Assembly: GCA_024398635.1 (NCBI GenBank)
Contig: JAKSIV010000001.1
Coordinates: forward strand, 78,286 to 142,285
Length of the DNA: 64,000 bases
Source of the DNA: Bacteroidaceae bacterium
Lineage (GTDB): Bacteria; Bacteroidota; Bacteroidia; Bacteroidales; Bacteroidaceae
Direction of reading: 5' to 3'
Under the pieces are notes generated by a model. That model was not told the DNA's origin. It made no database searches and was given only the letters and a program-made list of their open reading frames with translations. How positions within the stretch are numbered: position 1 is the stretch's first letter; the number at the start of each line of letters is the position of its first letter. The position numbers and the translations under genes were made by a program. Positions 18,366 to 26,514 of the stretch are shown in pieces.

Positions 18366-18897
18366 ATTCCTTGGCTACCGCTTCAGCCGGGAGCGCAACC
18401 TGATGCGCAAGATGACCAAGAAGCGGTTCATACGTAAGACACGAGCCAAGACCTCGGCCGAGCGTCACCGCCAGATCCTTGCCAGCTATTGGGGTATATG
18501 CAAGCACGGCCACTGCCGTCACTTGTGGAACGTAGTAACGAATAACGATATGAGTTTTGCAGAAAAAGGAATAAAGAAACGTGACCGTATCAAGGACGGT
18601 CAGAAATTCTTCGAGGTCGAGGAGCGTAAACTCTTTGACCTGGTCAACCTTCCGATGACCATTGTGGATTTTCAGAAGGATATATCCACCAGGCTCGGAG
18701 CCGGCCGGTATTGTGTGCTGTGTGAGATCGACGGCCGCAGGTTCAAGTTCATCACCAACTCCATTAACATCAAGGACGTCCTTGACCAGGCTGCTGAAGC
18801 CGAGGAGAATGGTAATAACATCTTCCCCGTTACCAATGTCATCATACGTCGTAAGAGCATCGGAGACGGCAAGAGTATGTATTATTTTGACGAATGA
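18310..18897 (+). CDS. DGR reverse transcriptase, C-terminal portion plus unknown domain
   Basis: It begins with the post-catalytic motif (FEFLGYRFSRE) and the thumb-like basic region (RKTRAKTSAERHRQILASYWG). From about residue 80 an unrecognised ~115-residue domain follows (MSFAEKGIKKRDRIKDGQKF; FKFITNSINIKDVLDQAAE). It is beta-rich, then helical, then beta-rich, and appears complete. It could replace the missing Avd protein in RNA binding, but that is speculation. The frame ends 26 bases before the next gene. Confidence 0.75.
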   Translation: MKRKDGARGRGEEVGERFEFLGYRFSRERNLMRKMTKKRFIRKTRAKTSAERHRQILASYWGICKHGHCRHLWNVVTNNDMSFAEKGIKKRDRIKDGQKFFEVEERKLFDLVNLPMTIVDFQKDISTRLGAGRYCVLCEIDGRRFKFITNSINIKDVLDQAAEAEENGNNIFPVTNVIIRRKSIGDGKSMYYFDE

Positions 18898-18923
18898 TTC
18901 ATTAACAATTAAGCAAAGAAAAT

Positions 18924-19316
18924 ATGAAAACAACTTATCAGCTTGACAGTGTACCGGCATCCGGCATCATCATTATCCTGGAAGGAGCTCTCATGCGTGT
19001 CATGTTCGACATAACTCACCGTGAACCCGTCGAGGAGGATGGCCATATAGGCCCCGACAACCTCTATGATGTTGATATCGTCGATGTCAATGGCCGCAGT
19101 AAGGGTGACGTCATCAGCGCCATCGTCAATGACCGTTATACTCCTGACCAGGTGCAGGCCTTGATTGCCAACTATGCGCTGGCCACCGATCCCGACTCCG
19201 ACATCACTGAGGATAAGCGTCACGAGTATCGCGAGGAGTACCAGGCTTATCAGGACTGCCGCTCTGAGGCTAAGCAGGTGGCCGCCCTCGTTGTCCTGGA
19301 ACTTGAAGACATGTGA
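18924..19316 (+). CDS. Phage protein downstream of DGR, 130 aa
   Basis: Unrecognised. It is an acidic protein with a beta-rich first half (SVPASGIIIILEGALMRVMFD) and a helical second half (HEYREEYQAYQDCRSEAKQ). It shows no Avd-like four-helix bundle; the helices are confined to the C-terminal third. Its stop is 5 bases before the ATG of the large host-contact protein, so it is more likely a structural or chaperone partner of that protein than a DGR part. Confidence 0.55.
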   Translation: MKTTYQLDSVPASGIIIILEGALMRVMFDITHREPVEEDGHIGPDNLYDVDIVDVNGRSKGDVISAIVNDRYTPDQVQALIANYALATDPDSDITEDKRHEYREEYQAYQDCRSEAKQVAALVVLELEDM

Positions 19317-19321
19317 CTGCT

Positions 19322-21550
19322 ATGAGTGTCGGTTATATGCTCTCAGGCTCTCTGATGGTGCGCCGCCGTCCCAAGAATGGTACGGCTGGTAACGGAATCG
19401 TTACCGATGATTTCTATTACAAGCTGACAGATACCCCTATACCACCATCCGCCACTTCGCTTACGGTTGCAAACGGCTGGTATATCTCCGGATCTGCAGG
19501 ATGTCCTGTGGCTCCAGATGATGCCAACCCATACCTGTGGCAGTGCGAATGGATCCAGTACACTCGTGACACCAGCCTTAATAAGAAGGTGCTCAAGCTC
19601 TCTCAGGTTCACAATATGCTTCCTCAGCCCAATCTGCTCGAGGATACTGCGTTTGATTCCGAGGACCGTCTTACGCACTGGGAGATTCATAACGGCCGAA
19701 TCAACCCGGAAGCGCGTCAGGACAGCAACGGATTCGCCATGTATCCGTCTAATGGCTACACGGATAGCTTGTCGCAGAGACTCTGTAGTCCCGGATTGTT
19801 CAGTAAGATTAAACCTTCAACCTGGTACACGCTGAGCTTCTATAGCCGCACCCGAATCTATGTCAATGCTACCAGCGATGTCTATGGATTCCCATCACCT
19901 CAGCCCAGTGCTTTTGTGTTCAATCTCAAACCTGGAAGATATCGCCTTGTCATCAATGGCCACTGCTCGGCAGCAGCGCGTCAGGCTGCACAGCCTGTTA
20001 GTCTTAGGGCCTATCTCTTCGGTCCTGCATCTGTCGGTACCGGGTGGATATATTCGACATATGCCGAGATAACCTCCTTGTATGATGTAACTGTTCAGGG
20101 TGGCTTGCTCACCATACCCAGCGGATATGGAGGTGATTACAAGGTCCTGTTCTATGCCTTTAAGAATCAGGACACTGGCGGTGACGCCGGAGAAACAGTC
20201 ACTATTAACTGGTTCCAGATTCTGGATCCTGACAATAGCGTCCAGATGTTCACCAGTATCAGCTCCTCACGATCAGCATTTCCTCTCGAGCCGGACACTA
20301 ATTTTATTGTCGATGGCAAGGTCGAGGAGGACTCACCCGCTTCTGGAATTGTCGGCTGGAATTTTGACCGGGACACCCATCCTGATGCTAACGGCTGGAC
20401 CCGTCACAGTGTGACCTACAAGACCAAGGCCTCTATACCCGAAGTCATCCACAGTCTCCTCTTCATGACCTCCAACAGCTATGTGGAGATATGTCAGCCC
20501 AAGTTCGAGGAATGTATCATGCCTACCGAGTGGATGCGTAACGAGAACGATGCCAAGATGACATTCTCCCGCAACCCAGCTGGAACCTGGACTCACGGTC
20601 GGACCTATTATTACTTCGATGGTATTCAGGACTGTGTCTATGCCCGGCGTGGTGAGAATGACGCTACCAAGATAGTCTATGTCATGAAGAAGCGTACCAC
20701 CGCTCTTGGCTACGCATCCAATACAGAACCGTACCTTGACCCTGTGCACTGGGAACCGGCTTCATACCAGCGCTTCATCTGCTCGGAGGCTATGTTCGCC
20801 GAGGAAATCTTCTCGGACTTCATTAGGTCCAAGAAGCTGCTCGCTGAAGGTGGTGAAACCAAGGTGTCTATTGAAGATGGACTCATGGAGTTCTTTAGCA
20901 AGAGTAATGGTTCCTGGCTCAGCAACATCCGCCTTGGACTTGTTGACGGCAGCGCCTCTCTTATGTTCTATGACAATGCCGGTAATGTGGTCGCAACGCT
21001 CGGCCCCGGCGGTCTGAAGCTGCGTTCTGTTGCCGGCGGTGCCGACCTGTCCGTAGAGCTGCTTCCTGGTCATGAGTGGCCGCTGAAGATCGGCCGGAAC
21101 TATAGGGTTAAGCGAGACGGAAGTGTGGAGATGTCGGCCGGCACCTTCTCCGGTAATCTTGTATCTGCAGGCGGTATCTTCCGCGGCGGCCTCAGGTCTC
21201 CGTATAAGCTCGTAACAAGCAGCTATATTTTGTCGCTTCCGGATGACAGCAGCATATTGGCGCATAATATCTCCGGTACCATCACCATCACTGTCCCGTC
21301 AATCACTAACGAATCTTCCGCATATAATGGGCTTGAGGTGAGGATAACCCGATTCTATTATGAGGAAGGAACAGTCAATGTCCAAATAAATGGAGATGTT
21401 GTGAATCAGCACTCTGACGTCCGTAATACGGATGGCCGCACCATCTCTCTTGGTAGGGGCAGGGAAGTCGTGTTGCGTGCTGTTTTGTTCTCATACGCAG
21501 GCCAGGCCTCTGGTTACTGGCTCCTGGTCAACTCCAGAGACTTCGCATAG
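19322..21550 (+). CDS. Phage host-contact / tail fibre protein, 742 aa
   Basis: It is a long beta-rich protein. Lectin- or CBM-like stretches lie near residues 110-330 (TWYTLSFYSRTRIYVNA; NLKPGRYRLVING). A fibre core follows near 520-620 (GNVVATLGPGGLKLRS; GSVEMSAGTFSGNLVSAGG), the kind of segment found in central tail fibres. The C-terminus is a compact beta domain. An in-frame GTG lies 9 bases upstream; ATG was preferred. It is not a DGR target: no template-like sequence was seen at its end. Confidence 0.7.
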   Translation: MSVGYMLSGSLMVRRRPKNGTAGNGIVTDDFYYKLTDTPIPPSATSLTVANGWYISGSAGCPVAPDDANPYLWQCEWIQYTRDTSLNKKVLKLSQVHNMLPQPNLLEDTAFDSEDRLTHWEIHNGRINPEARQDSNGFAMYPSNGYTDSLSQRLCSPGLFSKIKPSTWYTLSFYSRTRIYVNATSDVYGFPSPQPSAFVFNLKPGRYRLVINGHCSAAARQAAQPVSLRAYLFGPASVGTGWIYSTYAEITSLYDVTVQGGLLTIPSGYGGDYKVLFYAFKNQDTGGDAGETVTINWFQILDPDNSVQMFTSISSSRSAFPLEPDTNFIVDGKVEEDSPASGIVGWNFDRDTHPDANGWTRHSVTYKTKASIPEVIHSLLFMTSNSYVEICQPKFEECIMPTEWMRNENDAKMTFSRNPAGTWTHGRTYYYFDGIQDCVYARRGENDATKIVYVMKKRTTALGYASNTEPYLDPVHWEPASYQRFICSEAMFAEEIFSDFIRSKKLLAEGGETKVSIEDGLMEFFSKSNGSWLSNIRLGLVDGSASLMFYDNAGNVVATLGPGGLKLRSVAGGADLSVELLPGHEWPLKIGRNYRVKRDGSVEMSAGTFSGNLVSAGGIFRGGLRSPYKLVTSSYILSLPDDSSILAHNISGTITITVPSITNESSAYNGLEVRITRFYYEEGTVNVQINGDVVNQHSDVRNTDGRTISLGRGREVVLRAVLFSYAGQASGYWLLVNSRDFA

Positions 21551-21612
21551 TCGTTGTCCTTTCTATATGATAATAACGCGCGTTATTTTGCCTGCAAATA
21601 ATCAGTTTGACA

Positions 21613-21852
21613 ATGAACAACAAATCCAAAATTGAAATCTGGCTCGCGGTGAGTATGTGTATCTTCGGATGCGCTCTCATCACAGCCGGATTCATCGTAA
21701 ACCCTGCAGGCCGTATAGACCCAACTGTCCTGACGGCATTCGGTGAGATACTCACATTCGCAGGCTCAGTGATAGGTATTGACTATTCGTATCGCCGTAA
21801 GGTTAAGGTCAAGCAGGACGGCGATGAACCCAAAGGGCAGAATAATGATTGA
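21613..21852 (+). CDS. Phage holin-like membrane protein, 79 aa
   Basis: Two hydrophobic segments (IWLAVSMCIFGCALITAGFI; FGEILTFAGSVIGIDY) and a short, highly charged C-terminus match small class II holins. It sits directly upstream of the endolysin, with an 8-base overlap. It would make the inner-membrane lesion that releases or activates the lysin. A TTG 6 bases upstream is an alternative start. Confidence 0.75.
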   Translation: MNNKSKIEIWLAVSMCIFGCALITAGFIVNPAGRIDPTVLTAFGEILTFAGSVIGIDYSYRRKVKVKQDGDEPKGQNND

Positions 21853-22342
21853 TATCAACAAGCTTGAGAGCAGCTGCGGCTCGGCCGTGTGCGCCTATCG
21901 TGGCAAGGGTGTATGCAATTCTACGGTTAAGGATTACTGCCCTATGTACACCATATATAAGCCTGTGTACTTCGTAGAGAAAGAGTTCCAGAAGTGTAAC
22001 CCGCCTTGCTCTATGAAGAATGTTCATCCCGCCCTGCTCAAGCTGCTGGATGACCTGCGCCGTGAGGCCGGAATTCCCATCGTGCTCTCATGCGTATATC
22101 GCAGCCGTCAGCATGATCTTGACCATGGCCGCTCCGGGAACTCGGCACACACCCTTGGCCTTGGTGTCGATATTCTTTGCCGGACCACCGCCAACCGGTT
22201 CAAGATAATAGCTGCAGCAATAAAGCTTGGTGTTGACCGCATAGGCATTGGTACCACCTTCATTCACATCGATATTGGTGATTCCGATATATTGCCCAGC
22301 AATGTCCTCTGGGTTTATGACTCAAACGGCAAGGCCTTGTAA
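21845..22342 (+). CDS. Phage endolysin, M15-type peptidase, 165 aa
   Basis: The zinc-peptidase pattern of M15/VanY-like enzymes is visible: SAHTLGLGVDI supplies the HxxxxxxD pair and FIHIDI the second histidine. It would cut peptide crosslinks in peptidoglycan at lysis. The N-terminal ~60 residues contain seven cysteines (SSCGSAVCAYRGKGVCNS; CNPPCS), unusual for a cytoplasmic phage enzyme. No signal peptide is present, so it depends on the holin. Confidence 0.85.
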   Translation: MIDINKLESSCGSAVCAYRGKGVCNSTVKDYCPMYTIYKPVYFVEKEFQKCNPPCSMKNVHPALLKLLDDLRREAGIPIVLSCVYRSRQHDLDHGRSGNSAHTLGLGVDILCRTTANRFKIIAAAIKLGVDRIGIGTTFIHIDIGDSDILPSNVLWVYDSNGKAL

Positions 22343-22394
22343 CCTCGCTGTCCGGTGCTCATAAGCATAATTGGTTAGTAATTTTAGAACTGTG

Positions 22395-22432
22395 ATTGGA
22401 GCTGGATGTGAATCCGGCTTCAGTTGTTTTTA
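22395..22432 (+). terminator. Probable terminator after endolysin
   Basis: An imperfect stem (AGCTGGAT / ATCCGGCT) with a short loop is followed by a T-rich stretch (GTTGTTTTTAT). It lies between the end of the rightward late operon and the convergent integrase gene. Confidence 0.5.
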
Positions 22433-22521
22433 TACAATCGTACAAAAACAGTACGTGTCTAATACCATGACTTACAGCATCATGAGCAACACCTGTTCAA
22501 AAGTACGGTTCTAAACCCCAA

Positions 22522-23679
22522 TCAGCAGAATCCCTGGAAAGCGATATCCACACCTTCCGTCTTGCTCTCCTCCATGACGTGCGCATACACCAGTGTCTCC
22601 CGGAACTCCGAATGTCCCATTATTTCCTTCAGGGCTGCAAGGTCTCGTGTCTTACGCAGGAATATGGTAGCGAAGGTGTGTCTTGCTACCTTCAGAGTCA
22701 CCTTCTTGCTGATGCCGGCATCTGCCGTTATGAGTTTCAGCTTCTCGTTTATGGTCTGCTCGCACGGATATCCCAGCAGGACCTTGCCTTTCCGGCGCAC
22801 ACCCACTATGTTCTGCAGGATCCTGCGCAATGGTTCACACACCGGTACCAGGATAGGATGTGGATTCCTGGTTTCCAGCTTCTTTCTATAATATGTGAAA
22901 CTCCTTTCGCCTATCTGCTCCAGCTGCAGGGCCAGCGCGTCACCTATATGGAGTGATGAGAACGCAAGGAATAGGAACACCTCGAGAGACTGATGCTTGA
23001 CCAGGCTCAGGCTTCCGGACTCGTATATCTGCAGCAGCTGCTTGAGTTCTTCCTCATCAAGGTATGTGATGCTTGGTGTGGTCTTCTGTATCTTCCAGTC
23101 GCGGAACGGGTCTTCCTCCATATATCCGGCTCTCCAGGCGGCCCTCGCAAACTTCTTGAGGATTGTCATGTTCTTCATGGCCGTGTTGCGGTTGTTACCA
23201 AGGTCACGCATCAGATAGCTGAAGAACCCGTCCAGCTTGTCCTCGTCAAGCTCATCGATGGCCATGTTCGGATAACACTCCTGCAGCTTCGTCAGGACCA
23301 CATCTTCGGTCTTCCTGGTTGACTCTGCCTCACGTGCTGATATCTTGCTTTGGTGATATCGGGCAAAGTCAACGAATGTGTCAAAGTCGCTCGGCCGACG
23401 GTATGCCCTGAGGAAAGTCTCTCTTGTTAGCTTGCGGTCCTTCAGCCGGTACTTGACCAGCACATTGTTGATTCGTGCTCTGATACTCTCTATTATCAGG
23501 TTCTTGTCCTTATGGTAAGGATCCTTGGTTGTGACCGCCTGCTGCTTGTCCGACCAGGCCGTCCCCTTTACCTCTACTTTAGTTGAAAAGTGTACTTTCT
23601 CCCGGTTGACGTAGAAGCACACCCATATATACCCGCTATTGCCGGAATACTCCCTGTATTGGAACTTAACATTAGCCAT
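22522..23679 (-). CDS. int: Phage tyrosine integrase, 385 aa
   Basis: It catalyses site-specific integration. The layout is an N-terminal arm-binding region, a SAM-like core-binding domain (about 100-190) and a catalytic domain (about 215-380). Catalytic residues seen are Arg II in VARHTFATIFL, His in MGHSEFRE and the nucleophile Tyr in VYAHVMEE. The usual Arg I position is histidine (SSLHIGDALAL), and the HxxR motif reads KVAR. IntDOT of Bacteroides also lacks Arg I, so loss of activity does not follow. It lies beside tRNA-Cys, the likely target. Confidence 0.92.
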   Translation of the reverse strand: MANVKFQYREYSGNSGYIWVCFYVNREKVHFSTKVEVKGTAWSDKQQAVTTKDPYHKDKNLIIESIRARINNVLVKYRLKDRKLTRETFLRAYRRPSDFDTFVDFARYHQSKISAREAESTRKTEDVVLTKLQECYPNMAIDELDEDKLDGFFSYLMRDLGNNRNTAMKNMTILKKFARAAWRAGYMEEDPFRDWKIQKTTPSITYLDEEELKQLLQIYESGSLSLVKHQSLEVFLFLAFSSLHIGDALALQLEQIGERSFTYYRKKLETRNPHPILVPVCEPLRRILQNIVGVRRKGKVLLGYPCEQTINEKLKLITADAGISKKVTLKVARHTFATIFLRKTRDLAALKEIMGHSEFRETLVYAHVMEESKTEGVDIAFQGFC

Positions 23680-23751
23680 CGGTCTACACTTTGTACGCTT
23701 TTTCAGCGAAAAACAACACTACTATTATTACGATATCCCTTAAAACGACAT

Positions 23752-23778
23752 AAGGAGATTGGTCACCCAATCTCCTTG
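23752..23778. terminator. Hairpin between integrase and tRNA-Cys
   Basis: A near-perfect 11-base stem (AAGGAGATTGG with CCAATCTCCTT) and a 3-4 base loop. There is no long U-run, so it may be a terminator or a structural element near the attachment site. Confidence 0.45.
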
Positions 23779-23850
23779 TAAACAGCCGATTCCGGACTGT
23801 CAATGATTCATGGCCAGCGCAGCGGCCATTCTCTCTAAAACTCTCTGTTG

Positions 23851-23921
23851 AGGTACCTGGCGGACTCGAACCGCCGTACTCGGTTTTGCAGACCGATACC
23901 TAGCCGCTCGGTCAAGGTACC
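23851..23921 (-). tRNA. tRNA-Cys (GCA)
   Basis: A full cloverleaf reads on the minus strand: acceptor GGTACCT/AGGTACC, anticodon loop CTGCAAA with anticodon GCA, and a GGTTCGAGTCC T-arm. CCA is not encoded. The 3' end faces the prophage, consistent with integration into the tRNA 3' part with the gene restored. Confidence 0.95.
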
Positions 23922-23938
23922 ATTTGCATTTGCGGTTG

Positions 23939-23946
23939 CAAAGGTA
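23939..23946 (-). promoter_or_regulatory. Promoter -7 box for tRNA-Cys
   Basis: On the minus strand the sequence reads TACCTTTG, a perfect Bacteroides -7 box, 17 bases upstream of the mature tRNA 5' end. The -33 element is weak. Confidence 0.6.
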
Positions 23947-24175
23947 ATTGATTTTTTGATACCTGCCTTATACTGCATGATTTTATTTCCAAAAAATTGA
24001 TTCGGCTGAAAATGAAATTTTTAAAAAGTGTGAAATTCCTGTTATACTTGGTATTATGGAACAAATCTTAATCAAATAGGAAACAAAAATGAATTCCGTG
24101 AATATTTCGGTAATTAATTTTGCAACAGATCAGAAAGGAAAAAATAAAATCAGATACCTTTTCCAATAATTGATA

Positions 24176-24222
24176 AAAAACGATCCCGAGTGATTTGATT
24201 GTAGTCACCCGGGACGTTTTTT
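24176..24222 (-). terminator. Terminator of clpB
   Basis: Directly after the clpB stop on the minus strand: an A-run, stem halves containing GTCCCGGGTGA and TCACTCGGGATCG-like sequence, then a T-run. It is AT-flanked on both sides and could work in both directions. Confidence 0.7.
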
Positions 24223-24223
24223 G

Positions 24224-26380
24224 TTAGCTGAATATAAGTTGTCCGTTTTGGGCACGGGCTGTAACGGGCTTGCTGCGGTCAACTTCTCCCGACAATATCA
24301 TTGTGGACAGTTTGTTGAGCAACAGCGTCTGCAAGGCACGCTTGACAGGACGTGCACCGAATTCCGGATCATAGCCTGCACTGGATATCAGGTCTATTGC
24401 AGAGTCATCAATAGTAAGATTGATTCCACTCTCGGCAAGCATACGGCATACACCCTGTGCCTGGAGTTTTACAATCTGACGGATCTCTGATTCGCGCAGC
24501 GGCATGAATACCACAGTCTCGTCTATACGGTTCAGGAACTCAGGACGGATGGTCTGCTTAAGCATTTCAAGCAGATGCTTGCGGGTCTCGTCAAGCCACT
24601 GCTGACGGCTTTCATCGGTTGTGCCTACCTGTGCCGAACGCTCACGTATATAATCGCTTCCCAGATTGCTGGTCATGATTATTATTGTGTTCTTGAAGTT
24701 TACCGTACGGCCCTTGTTGTCGGTCAGACGGCCGTCATCAAGTACCTGCAGCAGTATATTGAACACATCGGGGTGAGCCTTCTCGATCTCATCAAACAGT
24801 ACTACGGAGTAGGGCTTACGGCGCACGGCTTCGGTCAGCTGACCGCCCTCATCGTAACCCACGTATCCGGGAGGTGCTCCGATAAGACGTGTCACTGAGA
24901 ATTTCTCCTGATACTCACTCATATCGATACGGGTCATCAGTTTCTCGTCGTTGAACAGATATTCGGCCAGGGCTTTTGCAAGTTCGGTCTTACCGACACC
25001 GGTGGTGCCCAGGAAGATGAAACTGCCTATTGGACGTTTGGGATCCTGCAGTCCCGCACGGCTGCGGCGTACTGCGTTGGCTACAGCGCTAATGGCCTCT
25101 TCCTGACCTACAACACGCTTGTGCAGCTCCTCTTCAAGGTGCAGAAGCTTTTCACGCTCGCTCTCCAGCATACGGTTTACAGGTATGCCGGTCCAGCGTG
25201 ATACGACCTCGGCTATATCATCGGCGGTAACCTCCTCCTTGACAAGGGCGCTGTCGCCCTGTTTGGAGTGGAGTTCCTCCTGTATCCTGGCTATATCGGC
25301 TTCCAGCTCTTTGAGCTTGCCGTAACGGATTTCGGCCACACGACCGTAATTGCCGTCACGCTCGGCATTGTCGGCCTCTATCTTGAGCTGCTCAATGCTC
25401 TGCTTATCCTGTTGGATCTTGGCTACAAGAGCCTTTTCTGACTCCCATTTACTGCGAATCTGCTTTTCCTGGCTCTGCAGTTCATCGATTTCGGCATTGA
25501 GCTGTTTGAGTTTTACGGTATCGTTCTCGCGTTTGATTGCGGCACGCTCTATCTCAAGCTGCTTTAGCCTACGTGTAATCTCATCCAGCTCCTCGGGCAC
25601 TGAGTTACGTTCCATACGCAGTTTTGCGGCTGCCTCATCCATAAGGTCGATGGCCTTATCGGGAAGGAAACGCTCGGTAATATAACGGTTGGAGAGCTCC
25701 ACGGCAGCTATCACGGCTTCATCCATGATACGTACTTTGTGGTGGTTCTCATAGCGCTCCTTCAGTCCACGCAGTATAGAGATTGAGCTCTGTACATCAG
25801 GTTCATCAACCATTACGGTTTGGAATCGGCGTTCCAGGGCCTTATCCTTCTCGAAGTATTTCTGATACTCGTTAAGGGTAGTGGCTCCTATGGCACGCAG
25901 GTCACCGCGGGCCAGGGCAGGTTTGAGGATGTTTGCGGCATCCATTGCGCCTTCGCCGGCTCCGGCACCTACAAGAGTATGAATTTCATCTATGAATAGG
26001 ATATAGTTGCCGTCTGACTGTATGACCTCGTTGATCACTCCTTTAAGACGTTCCTCGAATTCACCTTTATATTTTGCACCGGCCACCAGTGCACCCATAT
26101 CAAGTGAATAGACGGTCTTGGATTTAAGGTTCTCGGGCACATCGCCGCGTACAATACGCTGGGCGAGACCCTCAATTATTGCGGTCTTGCCGGTACCCGG
26201 CTCACCAATCAGGATAGGATTGTTCTTGGTTCGGCGGCTCAGTATCTGCAGGACACGCCTTATCTCCTCGTCACGGCCTATGACCGGATCGAGTTTGCCC
26301 TTGCGCGCACGCTCATTCAGATTGATGGCGAACTGCTCAAGGTTCTGAGGCTTGTTCTGATTGTTAGAGTTGTATTCCAT
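24224..26380 (-). CDS. clpB: ClpB-type disaggregase lacking the N-domain, 718 aa
   Basis: This AAA+ chaperone resolves protein aggregates with DnaK. Two nucleotide-binding domains are complete: Walker A GEPGTGKT and GTTGVGKT, Walker B ILFIDEIH and VVLFDEIE. Between them is the long M-domain coiled coil (about 265-390). Full-length ClpB is about 860 residues; here the protein starts just before NBD1 ([20 protein letters not shown]), so the ~140-residue substrate-binding N-domain is absent. No N-domain code is seen upstream. It resembles the short ClpB isoform of E. coli. The gene is monocistronic, with a palindrome in its leader. Confidence 0.92.
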   Translation of the reverse strand: MEYNSNNQNKPQNLEQFAINLNERARKGKLDPVIGRDEEIRRVLQILSRRTKNNPILIGEPGTGKTAIIEGLAQRIVRGDVPENLKSKTVYSLDMGALVAGAKYKGEFEERLKGVINEVIQSDGNYILFIDEIHTLVGAGAGEGAMDAANILKPALARGDLRAIGATTLNEYQKYFEKDKALERRFQTVMVDEPDVQSSISILRGLKERYENHHKVRIMDEAVIAAVELSNRYITERFLPDKAIDLMDEAAAKLRMERNSVPEELDEITRRLKQLEIERAAIKRENDTVKLKQLNAEIDELQSQEKQIRSKWESEKALVAKIQQDKQSIEQLKIEADNAERDGNYGRVAEIRYGKLKELEADIARIQEELHSKQGDSALVKEEVTADDIAEVVSRWTGIPVNRMLESEREKLLHLEEELHKRVVGQEEAISAVANAVRRSRAGLQDPKRPIGSFIFLGTTGVGKTELAKALAEYLFNDEKLMTRIDMSEYQEKFSVTRLIGAPPGYVGYDEGGQLTEAVRRKPYSVVLFDEIEKAHPDVFNILLQVLDDGRLTDNKGRTVNFKNTIIIMTSNLGSDYIRERSAQVGTTDESRQQWLDETRKHLLEMLKQTIRPEFLNRIDETVVFMPLRESEIRQIVKLQAQGVCRMLAESGINLTIDDSAIDLISSAGYDPEFGARPVKRALQTLLLNKLSTMILSGEVDRSKPVTARAQNGQLIFS

Positions 26381-26436
26381 AATTGCTTGTTTTTATTCCT
26401 GCTAAAAGGTACGCAACAAGCAAGCCACAAGCCATT

Positions 26437-26455
26437 CTGCGACAAATTGTCGTAG
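26437..26455. promoter_or_regulatory. Palindrome upstream of clpB, possible stress operator
   Basis: CGACAAATTGTCG is a perfect 13-base inverted repeat, extended to 19 bases with one mismatch (CT/AG arms). It lies about 57 bases upstream of the clpB ATG. A repressor site for heat-shock control is inferred; the binding protein is unknown. Confidence 0.4.
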
Positions 26456-26514
26456 ATTATAATCGTGTGGCTGACAGATTGACAATCAGCGTTTTAGTAA
26501 ATAAATCCTATGAT

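Larger units (their letters stand above)
1..23850. mobile_element. Prophage, right-hand part (tail, DGR, lysis, integrase)
   Basis: A continuous run of phage tail, fibre, holin, endolysin and integrase genes ends beside a tRNA-Cys gene. The tape measure protein indicates a tailed phage with a long tail. No capsid, portal or terminase gene is seen, so the head module and left attachment site must lie before the window. The right boundary is placed at the 3' end of the tRNA by inference, because the integrase is adjacent and the tRNA 3' end points toward it. Confidence 0.9.

Noticed and set aside
18924..19316. 130-aa gene after the DGR as an Avd protein
   Set aside because: Its first half is beta-rich and it lacks the four-helix pattern and basic character of Avd.
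24090..24170. 26-residue frame downstream of tRNA-Cys
   Set aside because: Short, AT-rich and without support; treated as intergenic.
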